From Cristatella mucedo (Eukaryota; Bryozoa; Phylactolaemata; Cristatellidae), in contig WPIO01000058.1 in the NCBI GenBank assembly GCA_009760855.2, positions 1,657,501 to 1,721,500 of the forward strand: DNA of 64,000 nucleotides, read 5' to 3'. Positions 48,235 to 58,585 of the stretch are shown in pieces; positions within the stretch are counted from its first letter, which is position 1, and every line of letters begins with the position of its first letter. Both the position numbers and the translations under genes were made by a program. Under the pieces are notes generated by a model. The model searched no databases. It was not told where the DNA came from and worked only from the letters and a program-made list of their open reading frames with translations.

Positions 48235-48445
48235 TTAGTTTCGTAGGAACTTTTACTAGCCCTCCTGACTCAGATAGGCTTCTAACTTTCACCTTTGCGT
48301 GAGGCGAAGTCTGTCGACTACTGCACGTGCATCGAAAAGCTGCTCAGGTTTCGAGTGAGCGATAAAAAACTCTCCAGCGTAACTATCCAATCAGTCCTAG
48401 CGGCTTTGCAGAGTTACAGGCATATACAAATTCTATTACATAAAT
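48235..48445 (+). mobile_element. L2b LINE 3' tail
   Basis: TTGCGTGAGGCGAAGTCTGT, AAACTCTCCAGCGTAACTAT and GGCTTTGCAGAGTTACAGGC match the L2b 3' end at 1-335. Confidence 0.78.
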
Positions 48446-49239
48446 CGCTACTAGCACGACCCACGGAATGACCGTGGGCTCCCTGTTGGCAGCCGTGTGA
48501 CTTGGTACTCGCAACGCTGAGCATCCTTGGCATCGGCTGGCAACAGGCGACACTTGTAAATGGTAGCAACCCCTTTACAAGAGCTACGGTCGAGCAATCC
48601 TGCTACAGTTAGCGAACAAGACGTAGCTGAAATTGATTTCCTTAGTTTACACGTATTCAAAGCGACCGTTCATAATTAGGCCTCGAATTTAAAAATTACA
48701 GCCTCCACGTAATGGGTAAATTTTGCCGCGGCTGCTCAGCAGTGGGCAAATAAAGTAGTAGCATGACTAAGGCGGATGACGCTACCAGCAAGATTAGTTG
48801 ATATAAAGCAGGGCACAAGGCTTCGCCGGAAATGCTAGATGACTCCTCGCTGCTCTGAAGGCCGAAAGTCGGGGACTGCTTACCGCTGTTCTACTGGCAA
48901 CGAGTACAGGTTAAGCAGTCGTGTCGATGGAAGCGAATAAGGACAAAACTATCCCTTGAGTAACGGATCGAAGCTGCAATGTAGCGTTAGCACTAGTAGA
49001 ACTCACTCAACCAACCTGCTTTACAGCAAAGCTGTGCTAGTGCCAACATGAGGTCATACTATGACCTTAACAGGGAAGCCAACTTGGGGCCATGCTAGCA
49101 AAGCAGATTCAAAACCGCAACAAATTTACATGATAAGACAATTCTTGAAACCTAAGTATCTACTGCGAGACATTGACGACTTATGTCATCTGAATAGTCA
49201 CCAGCAGCAACAGTTGCGAAGCAGCATCGAAAGGTTCCA
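48446..49239. other. No recognisable gene
   Basis: The open frame at 48451-48660 (minus) is Cys/Ser-rich with no identifiable domain. Nothing else is supported. Confidence 0.35.
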
Positions 49240-49372
49240 CGAGATTTGGCTCAGGGGTTAATGTGTTTGCCTTTGACTACCAAGGTCGTGAGGTTGAGCC
49301 CTGCGGAAAATGTGAAGCGCCTTAATAGAGATATAGTTACCTTAGCGTGCTATACAATAGAAAATATTTATA
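49240..49372 (+). mobile_element. SINE1 copy
   Basis: GATTTGGCTCAGGGGTTAAT (A-box region), AAGGTCGTGAGGTTGAGCCC (B-box region) and AAGCGCCTTAATAGAGATAT ... AGCGTGCTATACAATAG match the SINE1 head and L2a-like tail. Confidence 0.72.
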
Positions 49373-49679
49373 TTACTGAAAAGTGATCACGACCTAATGA
49401 AACCAAAGTTGTGGATAGTAATTTTTTGCATAATAAATTAGGCTGCACAGGAAGCACGTCAATCGTATACACATATCAGGAATTTTCAGCATGCTTAAGC
49501 AAACAAAGGACGATTTACAGGGACCTAAAAAACTCGGTGAGGAACCGGAGCGTTTGACTTCTTTTAAATGTAATCAAGTCAGAAAATTTGGTTCCGTCTA
49601 TAGAGTAGGAGTAACGGGATTCGAAAGCATGCACACTGAAGGCGCAGTCTCTAATCGATTGCCCACTGTTTCCGTTTTT

Positions 49680-49696
49680 CCCTCTCTCTCACTCAA

Positions 49697-49738
<42 letters not shown>

Positions 49739-49921
49739 TTCCTCTCTCTTTCTCCCCTTCCTTCTCTCTCGGCCTCTCCACTTTCTTTACTATCCCTCTC
49801 TCTCCCTCCCTCTCTCTCTCTCTCTCTCTTTCTTTCTTCCTCCCTCTTTCTCTCTCTATCTACTCCTCTCTCTCTCTCCCTTCTTCTCTCTCCCCCTCTC
49901 CATCTCCTTTACTCCCCACCT

Positions 49922-49967
<46 letters not shown>

Positions 49968-49983
49968 ATCTCCCTTCCTCTCT

Positions 49984-50026
<43 letters not shown>

Positions 50027-50048
50027 CTCTCTCTCCCTCTCTCTGTTC
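49680..50048. repeat. (CT)n-rich pyrimidine tract
   Basis: About 370 bp of CT dinucleotide with TTC and CCC interruptions. The overlying SL-rich open frame (49491-50129) is an artefact of composition. Confidence 0.95.
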
Positions 50049-50599
50049 TTGTTTCCCCGTCGCTATTTCTTTTTTACCACTACACGTTTTTCTGCGACTT
50101 TCTTAAGCACAGTGACTTTAAATAAATAGCAAACTGATCGTCGTGTCTGGATGCGGCAACTAATAGAGGCGAGGAGGCCTTTTTTGCAGTGTTCGCTAAG
50201 TGTAATCCCCGTCGCTTACATGGATAGGTTGGTTGGGGGCACAACTAATTGCCTGGAGTCAGAAGAACGAACGGTACCACGCTTAGTTGATTGGGAGGTA
50301 GTCCGTGTAGGCAAGCCGGTGGAGGAGAATCAAAGAAACTAAAATGTGAGTGACGCAATATTTAAGTTTCTACTCTGTTTGATAAGCAGCCAGTGCAGGT
50401 CAGTAAGAATTGGCCTAATGTGGCAATCGTGGCGCTCACGACTGACAAGCTCAGCTGCTGAGGTTTACATTACCCACTATAAATTCCTTACAGCACATGT
50501 CGGCTGATCTGAAAGCAATTAGGTCGAGACGTCACGACTGGAGCCACTTTGACATAATTCTTAAAAGCAGGCCCAGGTTTTGCAATGTCACGAATCTAC

Positions 50600-50728
50600 A
50601 CTTGGCCAACTTGGCTGTTCAGGTGCTAACCCCGACCATGATTTATCCAAGATCGTGAGCCCAAGCCCCATGGCATATGTGAAATGCCTGAACAGAGATT
50701 AAGTTCTCTTTGGTAGGTATTTAAATGA

Positions 50729-50731
<3 letters not shown>
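50600..50731 (+). mobile_element. SINE1 copy ending in (CA)n
   Basis: AACTTGGCTGTTCAGGTGCT, AGATCGTGAGCCCAAGCCCC and GCATATGTGAAATGCCTGAA then CAGAGATTAAGTTCTCTTTG match SINE1, especially the copy at 8891. The simple tail is CA repeats instead of ATT. Confidence 0.7.
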
Positions 50732-50814
<83 letters not shown>

Positions 50815-50815
50815 A

Positions 50816-50892
<77 letters not shown>
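50732..50892. repeat. (CA)n-(TA)n microsatellite
   Basis: About 76 bp of CA is followed by about 84 bp of TA with AAAGA interruptions, starting directly at the 3' end of the SINE1 copy. Confidence 0.95.
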
Positions 50893-50893
<1 letters not shown>

Positions 50894-51899
50894 TGTGGAG
50901 CTGATCTGGTCGTCTAGCGAAATATCACTTTGGAATATGAATAAACTTTATGTGCACGCATTCCAGGAGATAGCGTCGTCTGGCCATTTTGAATGAACGT
51001 TTTTTGAATTGTTCGCGTCACTAGATTTTCTCTTCCCTAGTGAGTTGCTTTAATGGTCAAGGAATTTGGGCGATTTGGCTGTTTTCCAAGTGCGAATGTA
51101 AGCAATATATGGCGCCGGACGAATTGAAAGAGTTCATTGCGCTAGAAGGCAGGGATTAATCATAGCACGGCTACATATTATCTTCTACTAGATAACGAAA
51201 GCCTTGATTTCGTTGGGCGATTACATGGAAGATATTTGAAGTGTAATTTGTTAAATTAAGTAAGTCAAGCACAGATTGTAGTGGTACTCATACTTGAGAC
51301 GCTCCTCGACATTTACATCAAAGTTCCAAATTCTCGCTCTGCGAAAGCCCATAAACCATTGCCATACCCCGCAAGCAATGCCGCTCAGGCGAGTTAATTG
51401 GCGCTTGAGAAGGGCTTGGGGGATCAATAGTATCAAGCGCGCTGCCGAAAGATGTAGCTAACCAAGCAGCGAGACCCTATCCATGCATTTTTGATATCGT
51501 CATACACAAAAATACCATTGCGGCCTCTCTTCATGGATTAGTTGCTAGATCTGACTTGAACTTGATAGCTAGGTTTGATGTTTCGACATAAGAATTGGTT
51601 AGACTGCCATTAATTGATTGGTTGGTATTGATAGGATATGTAGTAGGGAGCCCAAACAAAAGCTATTTAAACATTCTGATCTTTTAAATCTTGACTTAAA
51701 GAAATAAAAGTTGTGATACACTGTTAGTAAAATCGATAGCAATGAGTACGTTTTATTAGAATTAGTTTCGTTGGCAGAATAGAGATGCATGTTAGCCTCT
51801 GCAGCATTGCTTTCCTCGAAGATTGATTCGAGCTTCTAGAATCCGTGTGTCTGTTTTGGCCTATACTTTGCTGTACCGGGCTAAACGAGAATTCAGAGC
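50893..51899. other. No recognisable gene
   Basis: Positions 51370-51600 have faint antisense L2a RT similarity (GCGCTTGAGAAGGGCTTGGG, ATCAATAGTATC resembling the LERL/FDTID region) but are too decayed to delimit. Nothing else is supported. Confidence 0.35.
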
Positions 51900-52075
51900 C
51901 TTAAGTGCTCCGCAGTTTAGCCCAGGGTTGAGGTCCTCTCGCTTTAAAACACAGGTTATGTTTTAGAGCCCCGTAGTGAATGATCAACAATTTTCGATTG
52001 CAAGCAGTGGTGATGGTCGTTAAGCTTCTTCTTCTGTTATCTAAATTAGGCTCTTAAATAAACTAACCTTTAGCT
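51900..52075 (+). mobile_element. SINE2, diverged copy
   Basis: AGTTTAGCCCAGGGTTGAGG, TGCAAGCAGTGGTGATGGTC, GTTAAGCTTCTTCTTCTGTT and GGCTCTTAAATAAACTAACC follow the SINE2 order. Confidence 0.6.
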
Positions 52076-53987
52076 TTTTCAAAGTTTACGTGCAAGTGAA
52101 TTTTGCCCTCTGTGAATTCATCGTATAGTTAGGGTAAAAAAATATGGCGATCCATAGCACCTTGCTGAAACCTGGGAAGTCTCCAACCGTACCGGCGTGT
52201 AAATGACATTGTCCCACAGTGTAAATGACAGTGTCCCACACCTAACACATAATACCAGGCTTCACCAGTAGGCGAAACGTACTATCGTTTCCAATGAGCT
52301 CATGAACTTCAGAAACGACCAGCGCATTTCCCGACGCGTTCACAATTACTCAGAAACGACCAGAAATTTGCCTTTCCCCGTTACACTAGTGCGAAAATAT
52401 TCTTATAGCTGTCTGTACTCTCGCATTAAAGTTGTACCTATTTATTCGCAATTCAGCTAAAGTTTAAGGTAGATGTGCTAGCTCTGGTTTCTTGCATTGC
52501 ACTTTTGAGCCACCTGTTACACGAGGTGCGTTAAATACGATCAACCAATGGTCTCATCTCCAGCCACGAGATTTTGCGTTCGTCTGTGTGAATTTGACTG
52601 AGGCTGAATTTTTAAATCACTTAGCCATCGTAGTTTCCAAGCCACCGTGGCTTCTAGTTGTGCTGCTTTTTTTTCCAGCTACACGCTTTTCGCGTGCCGG
52701 GATTTATCTTGTGCACGTTAAAACAATGTTAAGTTACCTCGGCACGGCCGAGATGGTATAACCGAAACAATGCCAAACAGAAACCTCAATCCAATAGATG
52801 TGCATTGTACGTGCTGAGCAAATAATGCTCCAGCTGGTAGTATTTTTCCCTGCCACTGGCAAATGCTACTGATGAGTGCACGCAAGTACAAGTAGCAAGA
52901 AAATCTTTCACGCTGCTTAACATTTCGGAATGAATAGTTTGCGAATATGCCATCTATAGGAACAGATTTTTGTCTCGAGCGTTCCAGTTTAATTTTTAAC
53001 GCATAAAAGTGACAGGGTTTTTCAAAGAATGCGCGATTTAAAACCTGTTGCCGTAAGAGAAAAAACAGGGCTGTACAAAACGAGCGATCTTCTAAAACCA
53101 AACACACTGAAAAAGAAACCACCATTAAAAAAAGCTAATTGTCGTACAATAGTCTGCAGAGAAGGTAGATTAAGTAAAGGCTAGCTGACTATAGTAAATT
53201 ATATTACAATTTAGAGCATTTCTAATTACAAATAATTGAATTAGCGCCACAAGGAGAATTACTGTGAAAATTTACCTGTCAAATTAGTCAAAATTGTGAC
53301 TATCTGGAGGCCAGGGGAAGGTTATAGAACTCTCCAGGGGATAGCATAGCTGTTGCAACCCGCCGAGTCACTCTATCGTCCAGCCGGTTTCACGCGACTA
53401 TACGACAGGTCTGACCGTTTCCTGCACTAAGCACGTCGTTAGCAAAGAGGCCCTCCCAGCTTCCTCGCCTCCCGCCCTATAGACGGTCGCCTCGGTCGGG
53501 GAACGCCAGCCCTTAACCGTAGCATGCTCTTGCCCAGCTAACCGCCAACTCCGCGCGCATTCATTCGTGCATTCATCCATCTGAAGTATAAAAAATTGAA
53601 ACAGAAACCTGCACTCTCGCTAATACACATGAGCACACCTGTCTTTCGATATCATGACTGCCTCCACTCAGTTGTCTCTCCATTTAACACACTCTGGAGC
53701 TACACTACGTGCTATGTCGGTGCCTGCCAACAGTTGCTTAAGTAACTTTCTTTTTTATAAAGCGTTAGCTTTCCGGACAGTTTAAAAAACTCAGATTTGA
53801 GCTCTCGTTATAACTGATTTAACAGCCTCATATAAATTTATGAGCGGCTCACTGCCTGTGGATTCACTCCGCTGAGTCGCAATTCCGTCACGGAAGACAA
53901 CGCTGGCTGGTTTACGGAAGTGCACCGCGTTGCCACACGACGCAAGTGCACCATCTTGCGGCGTGACGAACTTTCTCGATTTAAGTA
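52076..53987. other. No recognisable gene; small local duplications
   Basis: A 22-bp near-perfect tandem duplication (GTGTAAATGACATTGTCCCA unit) lies at about 52197-52240, and CAGAAACGACCAG recurs near 52312 and 52352. AACAGCCTCATATAAAT near 53822 resembles an antisense SINE2 tail. Confidence 0.4.
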
Positions 53988-54065
53988 ATATATATATATA
54001 TATATTTTTTAAATACTATATTGAATATATATATATATATACATATATATATTAAGTATATATGC
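53988..54065. repeat. (TA)n microsatellite
   Basis: Interrupted TA dinucleotide tract with T-rich and CA/GCA interruptions. Confidence 0.92.
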
Positions 54066-54144
54066 ATGTATTTAGAGCCAAACATTTAAATTGCCATTTC
54101 TGTAGCTGAAAGTAGGCAAAATTTGGACATTTAGTGCAACTAAG

Positions 54145-54600
54145 GGCTTGTAGTTGATGCAAAACTGTGCAGTCATGCTTGTCAGTCGTGATCGTCACAA
54201 TTCCATTAGTAAAACACTTCTCACTGACCTTATTTGCTCTCCAGCGAGCAGTGCATCGATATTTACCTTTTTACTAACTTTTCGGCCGCTTCACTCTCTT
54301 GCTCCTGCCTGCCTCTTATAGTTACTTCCTAAGCAGGCTAGAAGCCTAACACAAGCTCTTTATGACTCAAGTTGCTTAGCTATGCTTCGAACCAATCTCA
54401 AGTTCTTAGAAGACCGTGCCTTTGGTCTATATGCTCCCGAAGTCCCGAGCTCACTCACGACTGACGTCATGATATTCTCTGACTTAAGGACATTTGAAAA
54501 AGAAGCTAAAAATGCGATTGGTCCTCGTACAATTTGCTGGGTCATTGCGGTTTTTCCTATGGGTGCTTAACCGTGCTAATTCTCTGCATATTATCTCTAA
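54145..54600 (+). mobile_element. L2a LINE C-terminal fragment, decayed
   Basis: GTTGATGCAAAACTGTGCAG, GTCAGTCGTGATCGTCACAA, AGAAGACCGTGCCTTTGGTC and ATATGCTCCCGAAGTCCCGA follow the L2a RT C-terminal region in order. A short antisense piece matching the L2a QLH region precedes it near 54095-54120. Confidence 0.68.
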
Positions 54601-55344
54601 CCAGATTGCCACTTATTCAATACTGCAATACATGCAAAAGGGCCTCGAAGGAGAGGTAGTTGCTTTTGTGGTGTTATGCAAATGCTTTGTTAGTGTTATC
54701 GGCTTAAACGTCTATGCTATCTTTGACATGCTAGTCAATAGATTTCATTTGTGATTAGCAGACCTTTACCGAAATGTGTAATCCTTTATTCTGCCTGTGC
54801 CAATGCTCATCTGGCCCCACGGCTGTCTCTCTCAATTTCTCTTCAGTAACCCTAGATGTTTAACGAGGATTATTTAAAATAACCGTCGTATGACTAGAGC
54901 CACGTAGGCCACAGGCGAGATGGCAGTACGCTAGTTATTTCCTAGGCCACTACAGCTGGGCGAGAGAGGGCGGACACACTGCTTAACCAAGATCACGCAG
55001 AGGAAACCAGGGCAGGCAAACCACGTACACTTCGTATTAGACTTAAGCGAGGCTTTGTTGCAGTGCTGGGGAATGCAACACATGTAGGCTGTATAAATGG
55101 CAGGCTGTTTACTCATCCGATCACACACATGCACGGTTCGTCCTACAGCATCCACCCAAGTCACACCAAATCTTTCTGATCTCGATAGATTCCTTTGAAT
55201 AGCTCAAATGCTATGGTGGACGTATCATAGAAGCCTTAAAGCCACCTTCAAACGGTCCGTATTGTTCTGTCTTGCTTCAATCTTTGGTGCATACCTGACC
55301 AGCTCTGCAGACGGTCCGGAACAGCTGAGCATGGTTTTATTTTT

Positions 55345-55482
55345 GGAGGCGATAATCATAATAATATTAATACATCTGTATCGTACCCTCGGAGAACTGT
55401 TCCTTTATAAGTATTTTACAGATCCTGTATAGAAAGCAGCATGTGTAAAGCGCCTAGAAAGTGATTCAGTTCGCTAAGGCAA
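55345..55482. mobile_element. Two L2a-type 3' tails in opposite orientation
   Basis: Positions 55345-55400 are an antisense tail (ATAATAATATTAATACA then CCTCGGAGAACTG). Positions 55438-55482 are a sense tail (GCATGTGTAAAGCGCCTAGA, AAGTGATTCAGTTCGC). The bodies are missing. Confidence 0.55.
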
Positions 55483-55679
55483 GACTGACGAATGACCAAT
55501 CGGAGGCACCCTCGCTGGTGAGCCTTCGTCACGGCTTTGAAAGGCTCGGCGGACGGCATGACCAGCGAAATCATTGGTGTGTTCCATGAGAGCCTCTGTT
55601 TACGGGATACTTCGAGCTCTTCTTGCGGAAATCGTATGGTGAGGCAGCGGGCGATAATGGCTGCCATGTGAACGCTTTA

Positions 55680-58080
55680 TTTTATCTGGACGTACATTGA
55701 GGAAGGCCCTTTTTTACCTCACTAACGAAAGAATTCTCCCGTGAACTCTCTGCGGGAGGTGGCACTAGGAGGCATTTAGAAGGAAAAAGACAGAGGGCGA
55801 TCCGATCGCATGAACTTCCCAGAAAGCAGGATAAAAGCTCCACGGTAGCTCGACAGAACCAAGACGGACTTTGCACAAGCTTCATAATACTACTCTGAGA
55901 GACAGTGGTTAAAACACAAAAATATAAACAATCCCAACTGGTTTTCGGAGAGAAAAAACCCTGTACTCTCATTTAAGGAGGAACTGGGATTTGATCTGCA
56001 AGCTCTGGCCGTGCCACTTTACAAAATTCGGAATAAGTACTTCTAGCCAAGCACGACCGAGGATGCCATTAACTGGGTTGCCCCTGAGTCTTAGCCCAGG
56101 AGGTTACGTGCTCACCTTTTACTACCAATGCTGTGGGCTAAAGTCTTGCAGTACATTGGGCGATCATCTATTGCCTTCTGCAAGCGGTTGTGACAGCCAT
56201 CAAGGCTCTTCTGTTTCTGAATAAATAAAGCCTTGCAATTCCGCTAGCTTCTATGTTTAAGCAACTAGTAGTTGATTTCTGGCCGTACAAGGAGGTCGAG
56301 GAAGGATCGGCAGGACTGTCCCTCCAAAGTGCCCCCTTGGAGCGACCATGGAAGAGAGTGGCTATGGACAGCGTGCAGACGCCAGTCTCAATCTCGGGAA
56401 ACAGTGATTTCATTGGTGATGGCTGACTGCAACACTGAGTGGCGAGGGATTCGTGCTGCCCGCGTCAAGCTGCCTCGACTTGTACACGAGTTTTCGTTGA
56501 GGATACGGCCTACTAGCTCGGTTTTTCCGAGCCAACGCTCTTCGTACTGTCACGAAAGTAATTTCTTTTCCTGACAAATGGAACGTGTGCGCCCCCTGCT
56601 GTGTATTGAATCATTTTAGGTTTCTCGAATGGAACCAGACGCACGGTCTTTTTGAACGCTTTAATCGTGTCGCCTTGGAGATCATCTCAAAGTATGTGAA
56701 GGCAGACTAGCTCGACAGGTAAGCATGCGAGCACTTCTTGCTCTTCGCTTGCTACAGCGCTATCACTGTTTGAGTATGTGAACGGCAGATCTTTATGATA
56801 AACGACAGGCAGGCGCGGCTACCTATTGACCTGGTTTCACCAGTCGCATATCATTGGGGTCCTGCAAACAATTACGAGCAGGCGACTCACGATATTTTTC
56901 AGGAAAGCTACCAGCGGACCTCATTAACTTTCAATCGGCTCAAGCTAAGCAAAAGTGGCATTAAGGCTACTGTGCTCGCAAGTAAGCTCTTGCAATCGGG
57001 CAGCACACGTGCTTATTTGTACACCTATCGGCAACGGAAAGGTCATTCCGAAAACTGCTAAACCTGTGGCAGGACAGCCACGCTTATTCGGTGAAATTGA
57101 TTGAAATGTTTCACTTGCAGACTCTGGTATGCCGATCCCTAAGCCTCGGAACGTCAGCGTCAATGGCGTCAGGCTCGGGTGTGACTACTTTCCCAGCTAC
57201 CGACTGCTCGGTCTGGCACAAAGCTGCGAGCCAGTCTCGATCCTACGAGGCGACGAACTCGTGACACACACCGACGAGTCACTCTGTGGTTGCCTCCAAA
57301 CCAGGCAGTGGGCAGGCCGAGCAACACCTACAGCCCTTCCCTTGCTTAGTGGCCGCTCTGCTAGACAATCCGGGCGACGATTAGGATAACTGATCTTTAT
57401 CTACAGATGGCTAAAGCTATTGGCTGCTCGGCAACCAAAATGTTAAGCCGAATGCTTGCTACCGAGATATGTGGTGCTTATAAACAGCCTGCTGGGGAAA
57501 AGCATTAACGTCATTTCAGACGGGCTGTGGCGCCGGGTTAGTGTTTTTTTTGGATAAGTGCTTTTTTGCTAAAGCCAATGCTTTTTTATAACGCCCACCC
57601 GCGGATTGATCAAATACGAGACCGAAACTCGTGGTAAAGAGAGGAATTCAAAAGTGCAGCTCTCAGGGCAATGGCACGTTCGGAGCTCTGGGTATGAAAG
57701 AGTTTTACTAGGTCATGTAGATCAGCATGGCACACTGGTCTATCCTGTAGGACCCGTGAGAGCCAATAATTAGATCGGAGCTGAGCCATAGGGGTAATAT
57801 GACTGTGACCCACTCAAAGAGGCTAGAATAACCGAGTCTGCTGACTTAAAACCCTCACTAGGACGCTAGGTTGGTGGGAAAGAGCGTGAAGCCTCTAGTT
57901 TGAAGCCAATGGGCTACATAGATGAACTTAGTAATAACGGCCTCCAAGAGACAGATCCCGGAGAGCGGCGATACGTCAGAGTACGAAAGGTCAGACAGAA
58001 GAGAGTATACAAGTGATATCCTTGAATTTAGCTCCAGTAGCTCTAATGCTTTAACAAAAGCCCAAATTTGCTAGCAAACT
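55680..58080 (+). mobile_element. Gypsy-type LTR element remnant, copy 1 (pol 3' end and LTR-like)
   Basis: Colinear with 61250-63790. Positions 56795-57060 encode a decayed integrase C-terminal region (RQARLPIDLVSPVA ... ), as in Gypsy pol. Positions 57300-57390 end GRSARQSGRRLG, shared with copy 2. A purine run GGGGAAAAG near 57493 precedes the block 57505-58080 shared with 63180-63790, probably the 3' LTR. RT and RNase H are not recognisable. A SINE2 copy lies inside. Confidence 0.55.
56075..56243 (+). mobile_element. SINE2 copy within Gypsy-type remnant
   Basis: GTCTTAGCCCAGGAGGTTAC (head), GGGCGATCATCTATTGC, CTGCAAGCGGTTGTGACAGC and CATCAAGGCTCTTCTGTTTC match SINE2. The 3' end is short, AAATAAAG. 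Confidence 0.65.
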
Positions 58081-58089
58081 CGTGCTATT

Positions 58090-58400
58090 TTAAAGCCACA
58101 GATGTATAGATCATTTCCAAAGAAAAGCTCGTTGACAGCTAGCAAGCTGGACCCATTGAAAGCTACAGTTCTCAAGTTTAATTACAATGAGACCAACTTG
58201 AAAGTTGCCTGTGAGCTTGGTGTCGGTGAGCAACTGGAAAGCCTTGGTCACAATATCTGTTCTGACAGAATTTCCTCTGCTGTAGCACCTCTGCGAAATT
58301 TGGATGTTACTATTTCTAAACGACCTTTCCTCAGGTGGCCACATTAGCTCCACGTTCCAGTGCACCCTGCCTCAGAGGTGTGTCTGGCCAAGTGGCTTTG
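58090..58400 (+). mobile_element. L2a LINE RT fragment, highly decayed
   Basis: The frame at 58102-58347 (KFNYNETNLKV ... SSAVAPLRNLDVTISKRPF) aligns with FLKLNDDKTNLLV ... ISPVESARNLGVIFQSDL of the L2a RT, followed by a GGCCACATTAGCTCCACG match to DHISST. Confidence 0.55.
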
Positions 58401-58585
58401 GCTAGCCACTTCAAACTTGAAAGCGATCCAGCAAAGAGGGCGATGATTTACCAGCAACACTCCACCTTTAGCGGGAGTCCAGGAAAGCAACCCACTGACG
58501 CTTTCATATAAAATAAGGTCTAATTTACTCAAATATTTGATAATAGCTTTCCTAATCTAGCAAGACATGCCCTGGTGACACTGCA

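Noticed and set aside
49491-50129. 212-aa Ser/Leu-rich ORF
   Set aside because: It is a translation of the CT-rich tract; no signal or domain outside the repeat.
53398-53580. GC-rich 60-aa minus-strand ORF as a gene
   Set aside because: Length is within chance and neighbouring frames are equally open; no motif.
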